NCBI GenBank assembly: GCA_934454585.1 | Contig: CAKSFP010000059.1 | Location: forward strand, 1 to 6,860 | From: an uncultured Clostridia bacterium | GTDB taxonomy: Bacteria; Bacillota; Clostridia; UMGS1810 | Reading direction: 5' to 3' | Length of the DNA: 6,860 nucleotides | Shown here: in pieces, positions 5,902-6,860 of the stretch | How the letters are laid out: each line of letters opens with the position of its first letter | Position numbering within the stretch: the first letter of the stretch is position 1 | Translations under genes and position numbers: made by a program | The notes under the pieces: model-generated | What the model was told of the DNA's origin: nothing | Database searches by the model: none | Seen by the model: only the letters and a program-made list of their open reading frames with translations

Positions 5902-5916
5902 CCTAAGGAGGATAAT

Positions 5917-6789
5917 ATGTGGAACAAAACCGTGTTTTATCATATACCCCGTACATTATTGGTTTATTCAATCAATTCCGCATTCAATTCGTGCAGGGAT
6001 AAGGATTACTATTTCCCCGGCGAAATGCATAATTTTTGGGAAATGGTTTATATAAAGAAAGGCAAAGCAATTATTACAAAAAATGATAAAATATATCGTC
6101 TTAATGAAGGTGAAACCGCAATTCATCCCCCTATGGAATTTCATAGAATTATGTCGGACGGAGAAGAATTTGAAATTATCGTTATATCATTTTCGTCAAA
6201 CAGCGATATCCTGTACAGTTTGCCGTGCGGAGTCATCGGACTTGACAAAGGATTATCAAATGAGCTTTACGAAATTTTCGATGAAATCAAATCGGCATTT
6301 AATATAGATGATTTTTTTGTATGCGGCGGAAAAAGTCCTGTTGCAGAGCAAATGGCGGTTTGTAGATTTGAGCATTTCCTACTGAGTTTGATTGCAAAAG
6401 AAAAAGGTGTTCAATCTCAGTTAAAGACAAACGCCGCAAAGCTATTTTCATCAATAGTGCAAGTAATGAACGACAACATCGGCAAAAATCTTTCGGTTGA
6501 ACAGATCGCCCGCCTGTGTGGCATGAGCGCGAGCAACCTAAAAAAAATAATAAGAAAACACACAGGAGGCGGCGTAAACAAACACTTTACAACACTGAAA
6601 ATAATGCGTGCAACATCTATGCTTGAAAACGGCATGAATGTCAGCGAAGTAAGCGAAAAGCTCGGGTTTTCTTCGCCTGCATATTTTTCATATGTATTTA
6701 AGCGCGAAACCGGCACGGCTCCGATTAATGCCAAAAAGTGGAATTGTTGCTGCCCGATTGCAAACAGCCCTTTTATGAAAGATAAGTAA
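5917..6789 (+). CDS. AraC-family transcriptional regulator with cupin sensor domain
   Basis: This 290-aa protein has the standard AraC layout. An N-terminal cupin-like ligand domain covers about residues 30-95, with His38, the GK at 49-50 and PPMEFH (71-76) matching the barrel motif. A helical linker follows, then two C-terminal helix-turn-helix motifs: LSVEQIARLCGMSASNLKKI (192-211), and one from NVSEVSEKLGFSSPAYFS (241-258) to FKRETGTAP (261-269), the family's second-helix signature. A Cys-rich tail NCCCP (276-280) extends beyond the usual end. AAGGAGG (5905-5911) is 5 nt from ATG 5917. It is transcribed away from the amino-sugar operon, and the space between them carries suitable direct repeats. 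It most likely activates that operon in response to a sugar from the pathway; the ligand is unknown. Confidence 0.9.
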   Translation: MWNKTVFYHIPRTLLVYSINSAFNSCRDKDYYFPGEMHNFWEMVYIKKGKAIITKNDKIYRLNEGETAIHPPMEFHRIMSDGEEFEIIVISFSSNSDILYSLPCGVIGLDKGLSNELYEIFDEIKSAFNIDDFFVCGGKSPVAEQMAVCRFEHFLLSLIAKEKGVQSQLKTNAAKLFSSIVQVMNDNIGKNLSVEQIARLCGMSASNLKKIIRKHTGGGVNKHFTTLKIMRATSMLENGMNVSEVSEKLGFSSPAYFSYVFKRETGTAPINAKKWNCCCPIANSPFMKDK

Positions 6790-6860
6790 ATTGACTTTAA
6801 TATAAATTTTTATAATCTTAATATATCCTGTACTCCTCGGTTTTTGAGGTCATTTAACAC

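Noticed and set aside
6791..6816. TTGACT...TATAAT as a promoter after the regulator gene
   Set aside because: The spacing is only 14 bp, and no gene start follows before the window ends.
6823..6855. CCTC...GAGG hairpin as a terminator for the regulator gene
   Set aside because: The stem is only 4 bp and no T tract follows it.
1..6860. CRISPR array, tRNA or rRNA
   Set aside because: No regularly spaced repeats, cloverleaf or rRNA-like sequence was found by reading either strand.

Overview
The window looks like chromosomal DNA from a low-GC gut-type member of the Clostridia. This rests on AT-rich spacers, consensus sigma-A promoters, strong AGGAGG-type ribosome binding sites and protein families typical of that group. 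The genus cannot be told. There are three blocks.

Block 1 (1-2631, + strand) is accessory DNA. The first ~190 bases hold no gene. They fold into a GC-rich, nested and apparently pseudoknotted structure followed by a terminator-like hairpin, so this is probably a structured RNA or a mobile-element processing site. After a 37-nt palindrome and an extended -10 promoter comes a two-gene operon with an 11-nt overlap: an OLD/RloA-like ABC-type ATPase (471 aa) and a small TOPRIM-like protein (224 aa). The arrangement matches split ATPase + TOPRIM nuclease anti-phage modules such as PARIS (AriA/AriB). A second 37-nt palindrome, 27/37 identical to the first, closes the cassette.

Block 2 (2636-2987) is a scar-like stretch with one orphan 'minus' ORF lacking a good start. 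It abuts a broken sugar kinase.

Block 3 (2973-6789) is a carbohydrate locus. On the minus strand, in transcription order, are a Gfo/Idh/MocA oxidoreductase resembling GH109 alpha-N-acetylgalactosaminidase, a sugar-1-phosphate nucleotidyltransferase, and a NahK-like N-acetylhexosamine 1-kinase that is now a pseudogene. The kinase has two frameshifts and loses homology at its catalytic loop. An AraC-type regulator is divergent on the + strand. The 120-bp intergenic region has facing promoters and two 11-bp direct repeats 21 bp apart, next to the operon's -35, as expected for an AraC-type activator site. The inferred ancestral pathway frees or converts an amino sugar, phosphorylates it at C1 and activates it to a nucleotide sugar. 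Here the kinase step is lost, with foreign-looking DNA beginning where kinase homology stops.

The last ~70 bases after the regulator are AT-rich; no gene or convincing terminator is visible there.
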